This document shows, in pieces, positions 61,245 through 64,000 of a stretch of DNA of 64,000 nucleotides. The DNA comes from Thalassospira povalilytica (GTDB taxonomy: Bacteria > Pseudomonadota > Alphaproteobacteria > Rhodospirillales > Thalassospiraceae). Each line of letters starts with the position of its first letter. Position 1 is the first letter of the stretch. Below the pieces are notes generated by a model. The model was not told the DNA's origin and searched no databases. It saw only the letters and a list, made by a program, of their open reading frames with translations. Location: positions 558,001 through 622,000 of the forward strand of contig NZ_PGTS01000001.1 in the NCBI RefSeq assembly GCF_002844235.1, written 5' to 3'. A program made the position numbers and the translations under genes.

Positions 61245-61640
61245 ATGTTCAGTGTCAATCCGTTAAGGCATGTGTGGGTCGTTGATGATGACCCGTTGAT
61301 GCATGAGGTTTGGTTTGCTGCAATTGGAGAAGATCAGGAATTCGAGCTGAAGCTCTTTCATTCCGGCGCAGAAGTGATCAATGCGCTTGAAGAAACATCT
61401 GGTCCCCAATTGCTGGTGATTGACATGAATTTGTCAGATACAAGCGGCGATCAGCTGTTGCAGGAATTGCGCAACTTGCCAAACTTTCACCGAACAGCGG
61501 TCATTATATGTTCTGCCAACCTGTCATCTTATAACGATGAAGCTGGCACGACATTGCCGCCGATTGGCTGGATGAAAAAGCCCCTTAATCTGATTTCGAT
61601 CAAAAACCAGATCCGTACGTTTTGGCGTGAGATCGGGTAA
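61245..61640 (+). CDS. Single-domain receiver protein
   Basis: 131-residue CheY-like receiver without an output domain. Asp14-16, phospho-Asp60 in LVIDMNLSD, the Ser in IICSAN and the lysine in WMKKPLN complete the active site. The ribosome site is weak; GTG 61236 is an alternative start. Placed between the exporter genes and the hybrid kinase, it is a likely partner or phosphate sink of the relay. Confidence 0.85.
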   Translation: MFSVNPLRHVWVVDDDPLMHEVWFAAIGEDQEFELKLFHSGAEVINALEETSGPQLLVIDMNLSDTSGDQLLQELRNLPNFHRTAVIICSANLSSYNDEAGTTLPPIGWMKKPLNLISIKNQIRTFWREIG

Positions 61641-61694
61641 TCAATCACAAATCAATCAAAACAGGCTTTGAAGAAGAACAATCAATGCCGATGA

Positions 61695-61724
61695 TTTGCA
61701 TCGGGCGATGATGCAAAGCCTTTT
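61695..61724 (+). terminator. Terminator after the receiver gene
   Basis: TTTGCATC, a seven-base loop, GATGCAAA, then GCCTTTT. It separates the receiver from the convergent kinase gene. Confidence 0.6.
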
Positions 61725-61749
61725 CTGGCAGGGGGGATTGCATAAGGGC

Positions 61750-64000
61750 CTATTGGCTTTTGGCAAGCTGCTTCTGGACCCAGTGCATGACCTTGTTCAC
61801 CAGTCGGTCGGGTTCGATTGGCTTGGTGATATAGTCATTCATTCCGGCATCCAGGCATTTTTCCTTTTCACCCGACATTGCATTGGCGGTCATGGCGATG
61901 ATCGGAATGTTTGACATGACAGGGCCAAGAATGCCGCTTCTGATCTGTTTGGTGGCTTCGAACCCGTCCATGCCCGGCATCTGACAATCCATCAAGACCG
62001 CGTGAATCGGCTCGGAAGCATGGCGCATGGTTTCGAGTGCCTCGGCACCGTTGGTTGCGGTCAGCAGGGTGAAATCCATTCCTGACAGCAATCCCTTGGC
62101 GACTTCGATATTGATGGCATTGTCATCGACAATAAGAATGGTCGCCAGTTTGTCAGATGCCGCATTGGCATCAGCGGTACTGGTTTGGGGGACGTCGGCA
62201 GTTATCGGTTGCAGGGCCTTTGTCCCGGACGGCGTATGCGGGGCGGGTTGCTGGCGATGATCCGGATCAAGATTGACAACCAGTTCGGAATAGCTGACCG
62301 GTTCGGACAGCCAGTTTGTCTTACCCGAATATTTTATCGGATTGCGCCGGAAGTTCTGCACGATCAGCAAATGCGGTGGCGTATCGCCATCGGTTGTCAG
62401 GTTGCTTAGAAACGCACAGAACTTTTCAAGTTCGCGATCGGTGTGATCGGTAATTGCAACATCGGGCAGCGGCCGTATTTTGTCTGATACCGCGTCTGTC
62501 TTTATGTTGATGACATCACCGCCAAGCCGTTTGATCAGGCGCGATACCGCAATGACAGCTTGTTCATGCGCAAGATCAAGCAAGACATATTTGTCTTTCA
62601 GAAGTGCCGGAACAGGACGCTTTTTGGCGGTTTTGGCATCGAAATACACATGGAAGAAAAAGCGGCTTCCGGTTCCTTTGGTGGAATCAAAATTGATGTC
62701 GCCATGCATCAGCCCGCAAAGCTGCCGACAGATCGACAATCCAAGGCCGGTGCCACCGAATTCAGATGAAATGGATGTGTCTTCCTGGGTGAAAGCGGTG
62801 AAAAGCTTGTGTTTGTTTTCTTCTGAAATGCCAATGCCGCTATCTTCGACGGAAACATCAAGGCGAATGCGTTCGCCTTCAACTTTGCTTGCGACAAAAA
62901 TACCGACATATCCCTCGTCGGTGAATTTTATGGCATTGCTCAGAAGATTATTGAGCACCTGCTTCAAGCGTGTGGCATCGCCATACAGTTCAATATGATC
63001 AAGATCCACCGTATCAAGGATCAGGTCCAGACCCTTTTCACGTGATCGAATGACCGATGAACTTGCAATGGCTTCAAACAGTTGCAGGGGATTGAACGGC
63101 TTGCTTTCAAATTCGAGTTTCCCGGCTTCGATCTTTGACAGATCAAGGATGTCGTTGATCAATGTCATCAGGGTCGAACAGCTGGTTTCGGCCATCAGCA
63201 GGTATTTGCGCTGATTTTCGGTCAGTGGATCGCGTTCTATCAGTTTGTGGGCACCGACCATGCCGTTTAACGGGGTGCGCATTTCGTGACTGACATTCGA
63301 GATAAAAGCACTTTTCATGTCGCTTGCCTGCAGCGCCTTTTTGTGAGCTTCGGCAAGTTCGGCTGTACGTTTGGCGACTTTTTCCTCAAGCTCGGCATTG
63401 GCGCGGCGGATCTGGCGTTCGGCGATCCTTTCCTGGGTCACATCACGGGCAATTACCGCAGCCCCGGTGATCCCGCGACCGTCGCTAATGATCGGGGAAC
63501 AGGTCAAAAGAAGTTCTTTTTTGTCGGTGCTGGCCGAAACAAATGTAGCGTCAAAGGACACAGGTGTTTTTGACGTCGTGACCTGTTTGATTTTTTCGAC
63601 AAAATCGACATCCGGCAGGATGTTCAGATCGGCGATATTGCGCCCTATTACTGCATTCGGGTTTATTCCAAACATCTTTTCGGCGGTTTCATTGATGCTG
63701 GAAACCGTTCCGGATCGCTTGAGACCGATCACCCCGTCAGAAGAACTGCGGATGATTGCTTCATGTTCTGCGCGGGCATCGGCAAGCTGGATGCTGCTGC
63801 GATATCCCCGCAGCAAAAGCAACAGGGCAATGGTCATGATGATGATCGAAACTGCGGCAAAACCGTATGTCGACAGGCGCCTTTTCCAGATCACGTCGGC
63901 GACCCGTTGCGATGCTATTGCGGCATACAGGTGCAATACCGATGCCGGGTTTGACGCAAACTGAATGGTGGATGCCTGAATATAAAATCGACGGTTCGAA
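61750..64000 (-). CDS. Hybrid sensor histidine kinase (5' end beyond window)
   Basis: The frame stays open to the right window edge, so the N-terminal sensor is missing; about 750 residues are visible. Order: end of a periplasmic domain, membrane helix (YGFAAVSIIIMTIALLLLL), PAS domain (EAIIRSSSDGVIGLKRSG to VIARDVTQERIA), HisKA with FISNVSHEMRTPLNG, HATPase (LLSNAIKF, DSGIGIS, GGTGLGLSI), a degenerate receiver-like segment, and a C-terminal receiver with IVDDNAINIEVA and VLMDCQMPGMDG. There is no HPt domain, so it probably passes phosphate through the stand-alone HPt protein of this locus. Confidence 0.92.
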   Translation of the reverse strand, partial: SNRRFYIQASTIQFASNPASVLHLYAAIASQRVADVIWKRRLSTYGFAAVSIIIMTIALLLLLRGYRSSIQLADARAEHEAIIRSSSDGVIGLKRSGTVSSINETAEKMFGINPNAVIGRNIADLNILPDVDFVEKIKQVTTSKTPVSFDATFVSASTDKKELLLTCSPIISDGRGITGAAVIARDVTQERIAERQIRRANAELEEKVAKRTAELAEAHKKALQASDMKSAFISNVSHEMRTPLNGMVGAHKLIERDPLTENQRKYLLMAETSCSTLMTLINDILDLSKIEAGKLEFESKPFNPLQLFEAIASSSVIRSREKGLDLILDTVDLDHIELYGDATRLKQVLNNLLSNAIKFTDEGYVGIFVASKVEGERIRLDVSVEDSGIGISEENKHKLFTAFTQEDTSISSEFGGTGLGLSICRQLCGLMHGDINFDSTKGTGSRFFFHVYFDAKTAKKRPVPALLKDKYVLLDLAHEQAVIAVSRLIKRLGGDVINIKTDAVSDKIRPLPDVAITDHTDRELEKFCAFLSNLTTDGDTPPHLLIVQNFRRNPIKYSGKTNWLSEPVSYSELVVNLDPDHRQQPAPHTPSGTKALQPITADVPQTSTADANAASDKLATILIVDDNAINIEVAKGLLSGMDFTLLTATNGAEALETMRHASEPIHAVLMDCQMPGMDGFEATKQIRSGILGPVMSNIPIIAMTANAMSGEKEKCLDAGMNDYITKPIEPDRLVNKVMHWVQKQLAKSQ

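Noticed and set aside
1-64000. tRNA, rRNA, insertion sequences, prophage or attachment sites
   Set aside because: I looked for cloverleaf-like stretches, transposase or integrase motifs and found none that hold up.

Overview
The window reads as chromosome of a free-living, denitrifying alphaproteobacterium. Gene content and protein style resemble Thalassospira or another Rhodospirillales genus; this is an inference from recalled families, not a database result. Coding density is high, operons are tightly packed with ATGA or TGATG junctions, and the regulatory sites that can be read are of types known in this class: FNR/DNR dyads, a GAAC-N7-GAAC LexA box and Fur-like boxes.

Bases 1-19330 are an anaerobic respiration island. 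It opens inside narH (5' end outside the window), followed by narJ, narI, a parvulin-type prolyl isomerase, a beta-carbonic anhydrase and a DUF2478 gene. On the minus strand lie ubiT, ubiU and ubiV (oxygen-independent ubiquinone synthesis). Divergent from ubiT is a YtfE/RIC-type di-iron repair protein, followed by two overlapping Crp/Fnr (DNR-like) regulators. A complete nosRZDFYLX operon for nitrous oxide reduction runs on the minus strand behind a small DUF2946-like cysteine-rich gene. Dyads of the TTGAY-N4-RTCAA type lie upstream of ubiT, ytfE and the nos operon, so the block is probably one FNR/DNR regulon. A DUF418 membrane protein and a 590-base non-coding stretch rich in dyads close the island.

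Bases 21172-39796 are an iron and siderophore island. Its synthesis genes are a MetC-like PLP enzyme, a MATE exporter, a siderophore acetyltransferase, a one-module A-PCP-TE NRPS, an amine N-hydroxylase and a phosphopantetheinyl transferase. Its uptake genes are a TonB-dependent receptor with a signalling domain, FhuC, FhuD, a double-length FhuB and the FhuF reductase. Control is by a FecI/FecR pair, a second orphan FecI-type sigma factor, four Fur-like boxes, and a 28-base element present upstream of both the receptor and the orphan sigma gene.

Bases 40046-45797 are the SOS mutasome imuA-imuB-dnaE2 behind a LexA box.

Bases 45857-64000 form one surface-protein locus. A 2572-residue Ig/cadherin-like repeat protein is followed by a receiver fused to a CheB domain without its catalytic residues and by a stand-alone HPt protein. 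Divergently transcribed are an OmpR-type regulator, two unlike ABC half-exporters, an HlyD-type adaptor and a single-domain receiver. A hybrid histidine kinase, cut by the window end, faces them. I read this as a phosphorelay-linked type I secretion system, and it is the least conventional part of the window.
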